DNA from: Arthrobacter echini
GTDB taxonomy: Bacteria > Actinomycetota > Actinomycetes > Actinomycetales > Micrococcaceae
NCBI RefSeq assembly: GCF_004803505.1
Contig: NZ_SSWH01000005.1
Location: 1 to 64,000, forward strand
Reading direction: 5' to 3'
DNA length: 64,000 bases
A program made the position numbers and the translations under genes. Under the pieces are notes generated by a model. The model was not told where the DNA came from. It searched no databases and was given only the letters and a program-made list of their open reading frames with translations. This document shows positions 46,906 through 56,629 of this stretch, one piece after another (the stretch's first letter is position 1; every line of letters begins with the position of its first letter).

Positions 46906-48072
46906 GTGGACCTGTTCGAATATCAGGCGCGCGATCTCTTTGAGGCACACGGGGTTCCCGTGCTCGCCGGTATCGTGGCGCACACCCCGGAAGAGGCAAA
47001 GGCAGCAGCCGAGAAGATCGGCGGTGTCGTCGTCGTCAAGGCCCAGGTCAAGGTGGGCGGGCGTGGCAAGGCCGGCGGTGTGAAGGTCGCCAAGACCGCG
47101 GACGAGGCCTACTCCCACGCCTCCGACATCCTCGGGATGGACATCAAGGGCCACACCGTGCAGCGCGTGATGATCGCCCAGGGCGCGGACATCGCCGAGG
47201 AATACTACTTCTCCGTGCTGCTCGACCGGTCCAACCGCAAGTACCTGGCCATGTGCTCGGTGGAGGGCGGCGTGGAGATCGAGCAGCTCGCCGTCGAGCG
47301 CCCCGATGCCCTCGCTCGCGTGTCCATCGACGCCGGTACCGGGATCGACCGGGCGAAGGCCGAGGAGATCGTCGACACTGCAGGCTTCGCACCCGATGTC
47401 CGCGACGGCGTCATCCACACCATCCTCACGCTGTGGGAGGTCTTCGAGAAGGAGGACGCCACGCTCGTGGAGGTCAACCCGCTCGTCAAGACCGGCAGCG
47501 GGGAGATCCTCGCGCTGGACGGCAAGGTCACCATCGACGAGAACGCCGACTTCCGCCAGCCCGGTCACGCGGAGCTCGAGGACAAGGACGCGGCCGATCC
47601 GCTCGAGGCCAAGGCCAAGGAGAACGACCTCAACTACGTCAAGCTCGACGGTGAGGTGGGCATCATCGGCAATGGCGCCGGTCTCGTCATGTCCACGCTC
47701 GACGTCGTCGCCTACGCGGGCGAGGCGCACGGAGGCGTGCGGCCCGCCAACTTCCTCGACATCGGAGGCGGGGCCTCCGCCGAGGTGATGACCGCGGGTC
47801 TCGACGTCATCCTGAACGACAGCCAGGTCAAGAGCGTCTTCGTCAACGTCTTCGGCGGCATCACCGCGTGCGACGCCGTCGCCACCGGAATCGTCAGGGC
47901 GCTCGAGATGCTCGGCGACGAGGCCAACAAGCCTCTCGTGGTCCGGCTGGACGGCAACAAGGTCAAGGAGGGCCGCCGGATCCTGGCCGATGCGAACCAC
48001 CCGCTGGTCACTCTCGCAGACACCATGGACGAAGGCGCCGACAAGGCAGCCGCACTGGCCTACGGAAAGTAA
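46906..48072 (+). CDS. sucC: Succinyl-CoA synthetase beta subunit
   Basis: SucC is the ATP-grasp subunit of succinyl-CoA synthetase, which makes ATP or GTP while converting succinyl-CoA to succinate in the citric acid cycle. The 388-residue protein has [36 protein letters not shown] (nucleotide binding), VEVNPLV and the C-terminal Rossmann motif [19 protein letters not shown]. Start is GTG, with AGAAGGG about ten bases upstream. SucD follows after 9 bp. Confidence 0.97.
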   Translation: MDLFEYQARDLFEAHGVPVLAGIVAHTPEEAKAAAEKIGGVVVVKAQVKVGGRGKAGGVKVAKTADEAYSHASDILGMDIKGHTVQRVMIAQGADIAEEYYFSVLLDRSNRKYLAMCSVEGGVEIEQLAVERPDALARVSIDAGTGIDRAKAEEIVDTAGFAPDVRDGVIHTILTLWEVFEKEDATLVEVNPLVKTGSGEILALDGKVTIDENADFRQPGHAELEDKDAADPLEAKAKENDLNYVKLDGEVGIIGNGAGLVMSTLDVVAYAGEAHGGVRPANFLDIGGGASAEVMTAGLDVILNDSQVKSVFVNVFGGITACDAVATGIVRALEMLGDEANKPLVVRLDGNKVKEGRRILADANHPLVTLADTMDEGADKAAALAYGK

Positions 48073-48081
48073 GGGTTTCCC

Positions 48082-48984
48082 ATGTCTATCTACCTCAACA
48101 AGGACTCCAAAGTCATCGTCCAGGGCATCACGGGCAGTGAGGGCACCAAGCACACCGCCCTCATGCTCAAGGCCGGTACCCAGGTGGTCGGCGGAGTGAA
48201 CGCCCGCAAGGCCGGCACCACGGTCACGCACGACGACGTCACCCTGCCCGTCTACGGCACGGTGGAGGAAGCGATGAAGGAGACCGGCGCCGACGTGTCG
48301 ATCGTCTTCGTCCCGCCGGCGTTCACCAAGGATGCCGTCGTCGAGGCCATCGAGGCCGGGATCGGGCTCGTGGTGGTCATCACCGAGGGTGTGCCGGTGC
48401 AGGATTCCGCGGAGTTCTGGGCCCTCGCCCAGTCGAAGGTCGACGCCGACGGACAGCAGGTCACACGGATCATCGGCCCCAACTGCCCGGGCATCATCAC
48501 ACCCGGGGAATCCCTCGTCGGCATCACCCCGGCCAACATCACGGGCAAGGGCGGGGTGGGCCTCGTCTCGAAGTCCGGCACCCTGACCTACCAGATGATG
48601 TTCGAGCTCCGCGATCTGGGCTTCTCGACCGCCATCGGGATCGGCGGTGACCCGATCATCGGCACCACGCACATCGATGCGCTCGCGGCGTTCGAGGCAG
48701 ACCCCGAGACCAAGGCGATCGTGATGATCGGCGAGATCGGTGGCGACGCCGAGGAACGGGCCGCCGAGTTCATCAAGGCCAATGTCACCAAGCCGGTGGT
48801 CGGCTACGTCGCCGGCTTCACAGCACCCGAGGGCAAGACCATGGGCCATGCAGGCGCGATCGTCTCCGGTTCGGCAGGTACCGCCCAGGCCAAGAAGGAA
48901 GCGCTCGAGGCCGCAGGCGTCAAGGTCGGCAAGACGCCGTCCGAAACCGCGGATCTTCTCCGTGAGGTCTACACGAGCCTCTGA
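48082..48984 (+). CDS. sucD: Succinyl-CoA synthetase alpha subunit
   Basis: SucD binds CoA and carries the phosphorylated catalytic histidine. The 300-residue protein has [18 protein letters not shown] (CoA-binding loop), [13 protein letters not shown] and [19 protein letters not shown], where the His is phosphorylated (near residue 254). The sequence is complete and in operon with sucC. A terminator with a 14-bp stem follows. Confidence 0.97.
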   Translation: MSIYLNKDSKVIVQGITGSEGTKHTALMLKAGTQVVGGVNARKAGTTVTHDDVTLPVYGTVEEAMKETGADVSIVFVPPAFTKDAVVEAIEAGIGLVVVITEGVPVQDSAEFWALAQSKVDADGQQVTRIIGPNCPGIITPGESLVGITPANITGKGGVGLVSKSGTLTYQMMFELRDLGFSTAIGIGGDPIIGTTHIDALAAFEADPETKAIVMIGEIGGDAEERAAEFIKANVTKPVVGYVAGFTAPEGKTMGHAGAIVSGSAGTAQAKKEALEAAGVKVGKTPSETADLLREVYTSL

Positions 48985-49007
48985 GCGGGTCCTCCAGCAT
49001 TCTGTCG

Positions 49008-49040
49008 GAACAGCCTTCCCCGCCGCGGGGGAGGCTGTTC
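49008..49040 (+). terminator. sucCD terminator
   Basis: A 14-bp stem with one G-U wobble (49008-49021 with 49027-49040) and a 5-nt loop lies 23 bp after the sucD stop. Confidence 0.85.
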
Positions 49041-49116
49041 TGCTGTGTACCACCCGCCGGGCTTGTATCGTCGGGCGAGGACAGTAGCTCCACCAGGCAA
49101 GCTTCGAGGAGAAACC

Positions 49117-50172
49117 ATGCGCGCCACCATCATCCACGGACCCGGGGACATCCGCGTCGAGGACCGCGACTACCCGCAGATCGTCCGCGCCAAGGACGCC
49201 GTCGTCAGGGTTACGGCATCCTGCGTCTGCGGCTCCGATCTGTGGCCGTACAGAGGCGTCCGGCCGACCAGGGAACCCAAGGCCATCGGCCACGAGTTCA
49301 TCGGCGTCGTGGAGTCCATCGGCGAGGAGGTCCGCGACGTGCGCGTCGGGGACCTCGTGATCGCCCCGTTCGTGGACAGCTGCGGCGTCTGCCCCCAGTG
49401 CCGCAACGGCGTCACGGTGGCCTGCGACCATCTCGCGAGCTGGGGCAGCACGGACGAGAACGGTGACTTCGTGCAGGGCGGCCAGGGCGAGGCCGTGCGC
49501 GTTCCGCATGCGGACGGGACACTGCGGGTCGTCGACGGCGTCACCGACCCCGATGACGCGCTGACAGCCAGCCTGCTCACGCTCTCGGACGTCATGTCCA
49601 CGGGCCACCACGCCGCGGTGTCGGCGAACGTGGGCCCGGGCAGCACCGTGGTGGTCGTGGGCGACGGCGCCGTGGGCCTGTGCGGTGTGCTGGCCGCGAA
49701 GCGGCTCGGCGCCGAGCGCATCATCGCCATGTCCCGCCACGAGGACCGACAGGCACTGGCCCGTGAGTTCGGAGCAACCGACGTCGTCGCCGAGCGCGGG
49801 GACGAGGGAGTGGAGCAGGTCCGCGAGCTGCTCGGCGGTGTCCTCGCCGATTCGGTGCTGGAGTGCGTGGGGACCAAGGAGTCCATGGACCAGGCGCTGC
49901 GCAGCACGCGTCCCGGTGGCAACCTCGGCTTCGTGGGCGTTCCCGCCGGAGGGCCGGAGCTGCCCATCGGCTATCTCTTCGCCAGGAACATCACCGTGGG
50001 CGGTGGGATGGCACCGGCCCACACCTACATCCCCGAACTGCTGAGGGACGTCCTCGACGGGACGATCGATCCGGGACGGGTGTTCGACGTCGTGATGCCG
50101 CTCGAGGAAGCGCCCGAGGCGTACAGGGCCATGGACGAGCGGCGGGCCATCAAGGTTCTGCTCCGGCCCTGA
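49117..50172 (+). CDS. Zinc-dependent alcohol dehydrogenase family
   Basis: This 351-residue medium-chain dehydrogenase has catalytic zinc ligands in SCVCGSDLWPYRG and GHEFIGVVESIG, the four-Cys structural zinc cluster CGVCPQCRNGVTVACDH (about 90-106) and the Rossmann motif VVVGDGAVGLCGVLAAKRLG. The NAD(P)H preference is not resolved; the substrate is unknown. ATG at 49117 has GAGGAGAAACC upstream, so an earlier in-frame start at 49045 is not used. Confidence 0.9.
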   Translation: MRATIIHGPGDIRVEDRDYPQIVRAKDAVVRVTASCVCGSDLWPYRGVRPTREPKAIGHEFIGVVESIGEEVRDVRVGDLVIAPFVDSCGVCPQCRNGVTVACDHLASWGSTDENGDFVQGGQGEAVRVPHADGTLRVVDGVTDPDDALTASLLTLSDVMSTGHHAAVSANVGPGSTVVVVGDGAVGLCGVLAAKRLGAERIIAMSRHEDRQALAREFGATDVVAERGDEGVEQVRELLGGVLADSVLECVGTKESMDQALRSTRPGGNLGFVGVPAGGPELPIGYLFARNITVGGGMAPAHTYIPELLRDVLDGTIDPGRVFDVVMPLEEAPEAYRAMDERRAIKVLLRP

Positions 50173-50220
50173 GCGTGGGGTGATGACGGTGGAACCGCCT
50201 GTGGACGATGTTCGTGGACA

Positions 50221-50700
50221 ATGAGGGCTATGACATCTCCCACCGGCACGGACCAGGCCTATCTCATCTCCCGGGAGCGGCTCATCGACGCGCCCGCCGA
50301 CCGGATCTTCGAGGTCCTCGCCCGGCCCGCGCTGCACAGCGTGATCGACGGCTCGGGGACGGTCCGCGGCGAGCAGCCCAACGGGCCGGAACGGTTGTCC
50401 CTGGGTGCACGCTTCGGGATGCAGATGCGGATCGGCGCCCCCTACAAGATCCTCAACCGGGTGATCGAGTTCGAGGAGGGGCGCCGTATCGCCTGGCGGC
50501 ACTTCTCCTCGCACGTGTGGCGCTACACGCTCGAACCCCGAGGCGACTCCACCCTGGTGCGCGAGGAGTGGGACGGCAGGGCCGTGCGCTGGAAGTTCAT
50601 CTTCCGGCTCGCAGGTTTCACCCGCAGCCATCCGGCAAGTATCGAAAAGACCCTCCGGAAGCTGGAGGACTACGTGCTGCAGGAGCGCCGTTCGGCCTGA
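50221..50700 (+). CDS. SRPBCC-family polyketide-cyclase-like protein
   Basis: The 159-residue protein has the START/SRPBCC layout: RLIDAPADRIFEVLARPALHSVID at the start, GARFGMQMRIGAPYKILNRV, RRIAWRHFS and a long C-terminal helix ending KTLRKLEDYVL. The family binds hydrophobic ligands or acts as a cyclase; a ligand is not predictable. ATG 50221 is taken, but ATG 50230 is equally possible and would fit a leaderless start behind GACAAT (50217-50222). It is convergent with the ferritin-like/VIT gene. Confidence 0.78.
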   Translation: MRAMTSPTGTDQAYLISRERLIDAPADRIFEVLARPALHSVIDGSGTVRGEQPNGPERLSLGARFGMQMRIGAPYKILNRVIEFEEGRRIAWRHFSSHVWRYTLEPRGDSTLVREEWDGRAVRWKFIFRLAGFTRSHPASIEKTLRKLEDYVLQERRSA

Positions 50701-50719
50701 GGCGCCCGCTCCCGCAGAG

Positions 50720-51814
50720 TCAGGAGATCGAGGTGCCGAAGAGCAGGCCGAGCAGGTACGTCACGGCGGCGGCACCCAGGCCGATGCCGAGCTGGCGCAG
50801 CGCCAGACGCAGCGGGGAGGCTCCGGAGAGCAGGGCGACGACGGCTCCCGTGGCGAGCAGGGCCAGTCCCACCAGCAGGCACGCGAGCACCACGGCCAGG
50901 AGTCCGTCGAGACCCAGGACATAGGGTAGCACCGGGATGATCGCCCCCGCCGCGAAGAAGCAGAAGCTGGAGGCCGCTGCCCCGAGACCGGTGCCGACGG
51001 TCTCGTACTGATCGGGCAGATCCTCCTCCGGGCGCAGCGAGAAGCTCGGATCGCAGTCGCACTCCAGCAGACCCAGCCGCTCCGCGGCCCTGTGTTCCGC
51101 TGCCGCCGGCGTCATGCCGCGGGCGCGGTAGACCAGCACGAGTTCATTGGCCGCGATGTCCAGTTCCTTCGCCGCGGTGAGGGTGATCTGCGTGGGGCGC
51201 GACGCCGAGAGCAGTTCGCGCTGGGACCGCACCGAGACGTACTCGCCGGCGCCCATCGACAGTGCCCCGGCGAGCAGACCGGCGAGACCGCTGAAGAGGA
51301 TGAAGGCGGCGGGAACGCCGGTGGCTCCGATGCCGATCACCAGGGCGAGATTGCTGACCAAACCGTCGTTGGCGCCGAAGACCGCAGCCCTGAAGTTCCC
51401 CGACAGCCGGGCGCGGCCACGCGTGGCCAGGCCCCGCACCACCTCCTCGTGGATCTGTTCGTCGGCGACCATGGCGCTCGTCGCCGAGGGATCCGCGGCG
51501 TAGGGGGAGCGGGCCTCGGAGCGCTGGGCCAGGGCGAGGACGAAGACGGACCCGAAGCGGCGCGCGAACCAGCCCAGCACCCGGTTGCGGAGCGAGGCCC
51601 GCAGCGGGCGTCCTGCGTGTTCGCCGAGCAGAGCGAGCCAGTGCGCCTCATGACGGCCCTCGGCCTCGGCGAGTCCGAGGAGGATCTCGCGCTCCTCGCC
51701 GCTCCGGCGTCGGGCCAGCTCCCGGTAGGTGGCAGCTTCGGCTCGTTCGTCGGCCAGATGCCGGCGCCACCGACTGATGTCGTGGGCCGTGGGAGGCTGC
51801 TCGGGGGGTGTCAC
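50720..51814 (-). CDS. Ferritin-like domain fused to a VIT1/CCC1 iron or manganese transporter
   Basis: This 364-residue membrane protein joins two modules. Residues about 10-140 are a rubrerythrin/ferritin-like four-helix domain with candidate metal ligands in LADERAEAATYREL, GLAEAEGRHEAHW and MVADEQIHEEVV. Residues about 145-360 are a VIT1/CCC1 transporter: AAVFGANDGLVSNLALVIG, SMGAGEYVSVRSQREL and three C-terminal helices. This matches the membrane-bound ferritin (MbfA-like) group that exports iron and protects against iron and peroxide stress. Its ATG lies 125 bp from the acyl-CoA ligase start, divergently. Confidence 0.85.
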   Translation of the reverse strand: MTPPEQPPTAHDISRWRRHLADERAEAATYRELARRRSGEEREILLGLAEAEGRHEAHWLALLGEHAGRPLRASLRNRVLGWFARRFGSVFVLALAQRSEARSPYAADPSATSAMVADEQIHEEVVRGLATRGRARLSGNFRAAVFGANDGLVSNLALVIGIGATGVPAAFILFSGLAGLLAGALSMGAGEYVSVRSQRELLSASRPTQITLTAAKELDIAANELVLVYRARGMTPAAAEHRAAERLGLLECDCDPSFSLRPEEDLPDQYETVGTGLGAAASSFCFFAAGAIIPVLPYVLGLDGLLAVVLACLLVGLALLATGAVVALLSGASPLRLALRQLGIGLGAAAVTYLLGLLFGTSIS

Positions 51815-51939
51815 AACCCTCCAGCGTACCGGAGGCGGAGAACCGATAGTATGCGATGCGGCCCGTGATCCTAGGAGATTCGGGTAACGTGACTCGTCGG
51901 CCCCGCGTTAGAGTCGGACGCACAACAGGAAGCAGGCTT

Positions 51940-53670
51940 ATGGATCTGGCAGCCCGACCCTGGCTCGCGAGCTACGCGCCCGGTGTGCCCACGACGTTCG
52001 AGGTGCCGGCAGGAACGCTGACGGATATGCTCGATACCTCGGTGCGGACCTACGGCGACGCGAAAGCCCTCGAGTTCTTCGGTGCCGCGACGAGCTACCG
52101 TGAGCTGGGTGGCGCCGTCGCCCGTGCGGCAGCAGGGCTGAAGTCCCTCGGCGTCAGGGCCGGTGACCGCGTGGCCCTCGTGCTCCCGAACTGCCCCCAG
52201 CACATCATCGCGTTCTACGCGGTGCTCCGCCTCGGCGCGATCGTCGTCGAGCACAACCCGCTCTACACCGACCGGGAACTCCGGCACCAGTTCGAGGATC
52301 ACGGGGCGCGGATCGCGATCGTCTGGGATCGTGTGGTCCCGCGCGTTCAGCGCATGCCGGCGGACATCGCGGTCACCACGGTGGTCTCCGTGGGGCTCAT
52401 CGGTGCGATGCCCGCCTCCCGCCGTCTTGCCCTGAAACTGCCGATCGGGCGCGCGCGCGAGGCCCGGGCTGCGCTGACGACGACGCAGAAGCTCGCCGGC
52501 CCCCGGCGGCTCGTGGCCTGGAAGGACGTCCTCCGGCACCGTCCCCTCCCCGGGAAGCACCCTCGACCGGTCGCCACCGACACCGCGGTCCTGCAGTACA
52601 CCAGTGGCACCACGGGAGTGCCGAAGGGGGCGATCCTCACGCACCGGAATCTGCTGGCGAACGCGGCGCAGGGCAGGGCCTGGGTGCCGGGCCTGCAGGC
52701 CGGGCGTGAGACGGTCTATGCGGTGCTGCCCATGTTCCATGCGTACGGGTTGACCCTGTGCCTGACCTTCGCCATGAGCATCGGCGCGAAGCTGGTCCTC
52801 TTTCCGCGCTTCGACGTCGGGATGGTCCTGGACGCCGCGAAGAAGAGTCCTCCCACGTTCCTGCCGGCCGTGCCACCCATCTACGACCGCCTTGCTGCCG
52901 GCGCGGCGGAGCGGGGAGCGGACCTGCGCAGCATCAGATTCGCCATCTCCGGCGCCATGAGTCTCCCGCAGTCCACGGTGGAGACCTGGGAGGAAGCCAC
53001 CGGTGGCTACCTGATCGAGGGCTACGGGCTCACGGAGACCTCCCCGGTCGTGGCGGGCAACCCGATCGGTCCCACGCGGCGTCCGGGAACGGTCGGCGTG
53101 CCCTTCCCCGGCAGCGACGTGCGGATCGTCGATCCCGAGAACCCGGACGTCGATCGCGCCTTCGGTGAGGCGGGGGAGCTGCTGGTTCGCGGACCGCAGG
53201 TGTTCCAGGGGTACTGGCACAACCCCGAGCAGACCCAGGCCGTCCTGCTCGAGGACGGCTGGTGCCGCACGGGGGACATCGTGCGGATGGACGAGGACCA
53301 CTTCATCACGATCGTGGACCGCATCAAGGAACTCATCATCACCGGCGGGTTCAACGTGGCCCCGTCCGAGGTCGAACGGGTCCTGTTGCGCCATCCGGAT
53401 GTTGCCGACGTCGCCGTCGTGGGGCTGCCCGGGGCAGCCGGCGAGGACGTCGTCGCCGTCGTCGTTCCTGCGCCCGGAGTCGAGGACCTCGATGTCGAGG
53501 CGCTGCGCTCCCACTGCCGCGGCGAACTCGCGGCCTACAAGGTTCCCCGCAGTATCGTGCAGGTCCAGGATCTGCCGCGCTCGCAGCTCGGCAAGATCCT
53601 CCGGCGCGAGGCGCGTGCCCAACTGCTCGAGGACGGCCGTCCGGCCGAAGGAAGAGGTGATCGTCGATGA
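51940..53670 (+). CDS. Long-chain fatty-acid-CoA ligase (AMP-forming)
   Basis: This 576-residue enzyme activates a fatty acid or similar carboxylate to its CoA ester. Motifs include the ATP loop YTSGTTGVPKGAILTHRNL (A3), GYGLTETSPVVAGNP (A5), CRTGDIVRMDEDHF (A7), VDRIKELIITGGFNVAP (A8) and the C-terminal Lys in RSQLGKILRRE (A10, catalytic). The length is normal for FadD-type ligases. Chain-length preference is unknown. ATG at 51940 has ACAGGAAG upstream. It overlaps the next gene by 4 bp (ATGA). Confidence 0.92.
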   Translation: MDLAARPWLASYAPGVPTTFEVPAGTLTDMLDTSVRTYGDAKALEFFGAATSYRELGGAVARAAAGLKSLGVRAGDRVALVLPNCPQHIIAFYAVLRLGAIVVEHNPLYTDRELRHQFEDHGARIAIVWDRVVPRVQRMPADIAVTTVVSVGLIGAMPASRRLALKLPIGRAREARAALTTTQKLAGPRRLVAWKDVLRHRPLPGKHPRPVATDTAVLQYTSGTTGVPKGAILTHRNLLANAAQGRAWVPGLQAGRETVYAVLPMFHAYGLTLCLTFAMSIGAKLVLFPRFDVGMVLDAAKKSPPTFLPAVPPIYDRLAAGAAERGADLRSIRFAISGAMSLPQSTVETWEEATGGYLIEGYGLTETSPVVAGNPIGPTRRPGTVGVPFPGSDVRIVDPENPDVDRAFGEAGELLVRGPQVFQGYWHNPEQTQAVLLEDGWCRTGDIVRMDEDHFITIVDRIKELIITGGFNVAPSEVERVLLRHPDVADVAVVGLPGAAGEDVVAVVVPAPGVEDLDVEALRSHCRGELAAYKVPRSIVQVQDLPRSQLGKILRREARAQLLEDGRPAEGRGDRR

Positions 53671-54992
53671 TTCGTCCGGCCCACGTGTCGAAGCCCGCAC
53701 CCAAGGGTCCCTGGCGCGACAGCCTGGGCAATGCCAGCATCAGGTCGGCGCAGCTCCTGCTGCTCCTGGTGCTCGCGGTTGCCGCGGTCTACGCCCTGAT
53801 CCAGGTGCGGCTCGTCGTCATCCCGATGCTGCTCGCCCTGATCCTGGCCGCGGCGATCGGGCCGTTCGTCAACTGGCTGCGCAGGAAGGGCTGGCCTGCC
53901 TCGGCCGCGACCGCAGCGGCCTTCGTGCTGCTGCTGCTGATCTTCAGCGGGCTCATCACGGGCATCGTCTTCGCCGTGGTGGGCCAGGCCGACGAGCTGG
54001 CCGCCAGCGCCACCGAGGGCTTCGACCGGCTCTACGCGCTGGTGCAGGACGGACCCATCCCCGTCGACGAGGCGCAGATCCAGCAGGCCCGCGACTGGGC
54101 CGTGGACTTCGCCACGAGCAGCACCGTCGGCGCCGGCGCCATCTCCGGGCTGAGTGCGGCCGGCAACTTCTTCGCGGGCCTGGTGCTCATGGTGGTCATC
54201 CTGTTCTTCTTCCTCAAGGACGGCGAGCAGATCTGGGCGTTCATACTGCGTGCCTTCAAGGGCAAGCGCCTCGTGAAGGCCCGCCGCGTCGGCTACAGCG
54301 GCATGACCGTCCTCGGCGGCTACATCCGCGGCACCGCGATCGTGGCGCTCGTGGACTCCGTGTTCATCGGTCTCGCCCTGTTCCTCCTCAATGTGCCACT
54401 CGCCCTGCCCCTGGCGGCGATCGTCTTCGTCGGTGCGTTCATCCCCCTGGTCGGGGCGACCCTGGCCGGAGTGCTGTCCGCGCTGGTGGCGCTGGTGGCC
54501 AACGGTCCGCTGATCGCGCTCTTCGTGATCATCGCGGTGATCGTCGTGAACCAGCTCGAGGGCAACTTCCTGCAGCCCGTGGTCATGGGCCGCACGCTCC
54601 AGGTCCACGCACTCGTGATCCTGGTCGCGCTGACCGCCGGCACCGTGCTCGCCGGGATCATCGGTGCCATCCTCTCGGTTCCCGTCGCCGCCGTCACCTG
54701 GGCGGCCATCAAGGCGTGGAACCAGGAGGACGACGAGGACATCACGGACGAGGAGATCGCCGAGGCCGAGAAGCGGACGGCGCTCGACGAGACCGGCAGG
54801 GGACTTGCCTCCACCCCGAAGGAGGACCACGAGCGCCGGAAGGACGCGGCTGCCGTCGCGGTGGAGGTGGCCGATCGTCGCAGCGCGGTGCACGAGCGGC
54901 CGGTCGACGACTCCGACGAGGACGCGCGGAAGAAGGACTCCTCCGGGGTGGACGAGACCGACGGCGGTGGCTCAGAACCCGTGCAGCGCTAG
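53667..54992 (+). CDS. AI-2E family transporter (PerM/YdiK-like)
   Basis: This 441-residue membrane protein belongs to the AI-2E exporter superfamily (PF01594). It has about eight hydrophobic helices, with the family core FKGKRLVKARRVGYSGMTVLGGYIRG, LPLAAIVFVGAFIPLVGATLAG and NQLEGNFLQPVVMGRTLQVH (about 290-310). The last 90 residues are a polar, acidic tail. The substrate is unclear; the family covers autoinducer-2 and Na+/H+ transporters. It is translationally coupled to the acyl-CoA ligase gene. Confidence 0.9.
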   Translation: MIRPAHVSKPAPKGPWRDSLGNASIRSAQLLLLLVLAVAAVYALIQVRLVVIPMLLALILAAAIGPFVNWLRRKGWPASAATAAAFVLLLLIFSGLITGIVFAVVGQADELAASATEGFDRLYALVQDGPIPVDEAQIQQARDWAVDFATSSTVGAGAISGLSAAGNFFAGLVLMVVILFFFLKDGEQIWAFILRAFKGKRLVKARRVGYSGMTVLGGYIRGTAIVALVDSVFIGLALFLLNVPLALPLAAIVFVGAFIPLVGATLAGVLSALVALVANGPLIALFVIIAVIVVNQLEGNFLQPVVMGRTLQVHALVILVALTAGTVLAGIIGAILSVPVAAVTWAAIKAWNQEDDEDITDEEIAEAEKRTALDETGRGLASTPKEDHERRKDAAAVAVEVADRRSAVHERPVDDSDEDARKKDSSGVDETDGGGSEPVQR

Positions 54993-55055
54993 TGACGTGC
55001 AGGCCGCACCGGATCGTCGGGCACCAGGGGCGCGCTGCCGCAGTGAGCGGTGCGA

Positions 55056-56549
55056 TCACCGGGCCGGTGCGGCCGGGACGTCCTCGGGGACCCCACCTGC
55101 CACGCGCCGATCCCAGGCGGCCATGACGTCGGCGCGGGTGGGGCGGGTGAGCAGCGAGACGACGACGTACACGATCGCCGAGACGCCCAGCCCCCAGTAG
55201 ATCGGGGCATTGGCGTAGATGCCGTCGTACCGGTTCTCGGCCGTGATCTCGAGGTAGCCCATGACGCCGAGGGTGACCAGCGTGCCGGCCGCCATCGAGG
55301 CGCCGGCACCGATCCCGTTGCCGCGGCGCCAGACGAGCCCACCGAGGATGGCGACGAGGAGCCCGCCCACGAGGATGTCGTAGGCGATGGTCAGGGCCGC
55401 GACGACATCCTGTACCACCACTGCGAGGCCGAGCGTGACGAGCCCGAGCCCGAGGACCCACCAGCGGCTGGCGGCGATGTCCTCCTGGGCGGCGCGCTCG
55501 TCGCCGCCGCGTCCGAACCAGCCGCCCACGAAGGGGACGACGTCGGTGCGGGCCACGGTGGCGGCCGCGATCAGGGCGCCGGAGGCCGTCGACATCATCG
55601 CGGCGACAGCGGCGGCGAGCACCAGCCCGCCGATGCCGACCGGCAGGACGTCGAGGGCGATATCGGCGTAGACGTCGTCCCGCGATTCGATCGCCGGCAG
55701 GATCACGCTGGCGCTCATGCCGATCACCGCGCCCGCGATGCCGTACAGGATGCAGTAGATGCCTGCGGCAGAACCACCCCACCGGGCCACCTGGGGGGTG
55801 CGGGAGGTGAAGACGCGCTGCCAGATGTCCTGCCCGATCAGCAGCCCGAGGGTGTAGACCACGAAGTAGGTGACGATGCTCTGCGCGCCGATACCCGTGA
55901 TGCTGAAGAACTCGTCGCCCGCGCGCTCGGCGATGCCGTCGAACCCGCCGGCGGCAGCCAGGGAGAAGGGCAGCATGAGCGCGAAGACCCCGATGGTCTT
56001 GATCACGAACTGCGCCATGTCGGCGAGCGTGATGGACCACATGCCGCCGATGGTGGAGTAGATGAGCACGATCGCCCCGCCGACGGCGATGGACAGGGCC
56101 CGGTCCCAGCCGAAGAGCACCACGAAGATGGTGGCGTAGGCGCCCGTGGAGGTGGCGCAGAGCATGAGGGTGTAGGCGAGCATCACGATGCCCGAGACCC
56201 GCGTGGCGCGGTGCCCGTAACGCAGTGTGAGCATCTGCGAGACCGTGTAGATCTTCAGCTTCTGGATGGTCGGTGCGAAGAGGAGGCTCAGCAGCAGCAC
56301 GCCGGTCCCGATGGCCACCACGAGCCACATGCCGGAGATGCCGTACTCGTACCCGAGCCCGACGCCACCGACGGTGGAGGCTCCACCGAGGACCACCGCG
56401 GCCATGGTGCCGGTGTAGAGGAACGGCCCGAGGCGCCGGCCCGCGACCAGATAGTCGCTCTGGGTTCTCGTGCGGGATTTGCCCCACCAGCCGAAGCCGA
56501 GCATGGCCACGAGGTAGACCACCACGATGGAGATGTCCAGGAGATGCAT
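55056..56549 (-). CDS. Sodium:solute symporter (SSS family)
   Basis: This 497-residue protein has about thirteen membrane helices and imports an organic solute with Na+. Family motifs include FGWWGKSRTRTQSDYLVAGRRLGPFL (about 19-44), GGASTVGGVGLGYEYGISG, YSTIGGMWSITLADMAQFV (near 165-183) and LAAAVAAMMSTASGALIAAATV (Na+ site, near 325). It is closest to the PutP/choline/pantothenate-type group; the substrate is not given by sequence. It is divergent from the XRE-cupin regulator gene with 80 bp between, so it is likely under its control. I infer a guanidino-compound or amine substrate from the neighbours. Confidence 0.9.
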   Translation of the reverse strand: MHLLDISIVVVYLVAMLGFGWWGKSRTRTQSDYLVAGRRLGPFLYTGTMAAVVLGGASTVGGVGLGYEYGISGMWLVVAIGTGVLLLSLLFAPTIQKLKIYTVSQMLTLRYGHRATRVSGIVMLAYTLMLCATSTGAYATIFVVLFGWDRALSIAVGGAIVLIYSTIGGMWSITLADMAQFVIKTIGVFALMLPFSLAAAGGFDGIAERAGDEFFSITGIGAQSIVTYFVVYTLGLLIGQDIWQRVFTSRTPQVARWGGSAAGIYCILYGIAGAVIGMSASVILPAIESRDDVYADIALDVLPVGIGGLVLAAAVAAMMSTASGALIAAATVARTDVVPFVGGWFGRGGDERAAQEDIAASRWWVLGLGLVTLGLAVVVQDVVAALTIAYDILVGGLLVAILGGLVWRRGNGIGAGASMAAGTLVTLGVMGYLEITAENRYDGIYANAPIYWGLGVSAIVYVVVSLLTRPTRADVMAAWDRRVAGGVPEDVPAAPAR

Positions 56550-56629
56550 GGGGAGGCCTTTCGCGGGGATGGACGGGGCGCTGCGGTGTTCCCGGTAAGC
56601 TTCCCTGATTGCCCCCGGAGAGGACAACC

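Noticed and set aside
46732-50631. A 1299-codon open frame on the minus strand opposite pcrA-sucCD-adh
   Set aside because: It lies antisense to well defined genes (sucC, sucD, adh, part of pcrA), has an Asp/Val/Gly/His-biased composition and no domain. Such frames arise from the third-position GC bias of high-GC genes.
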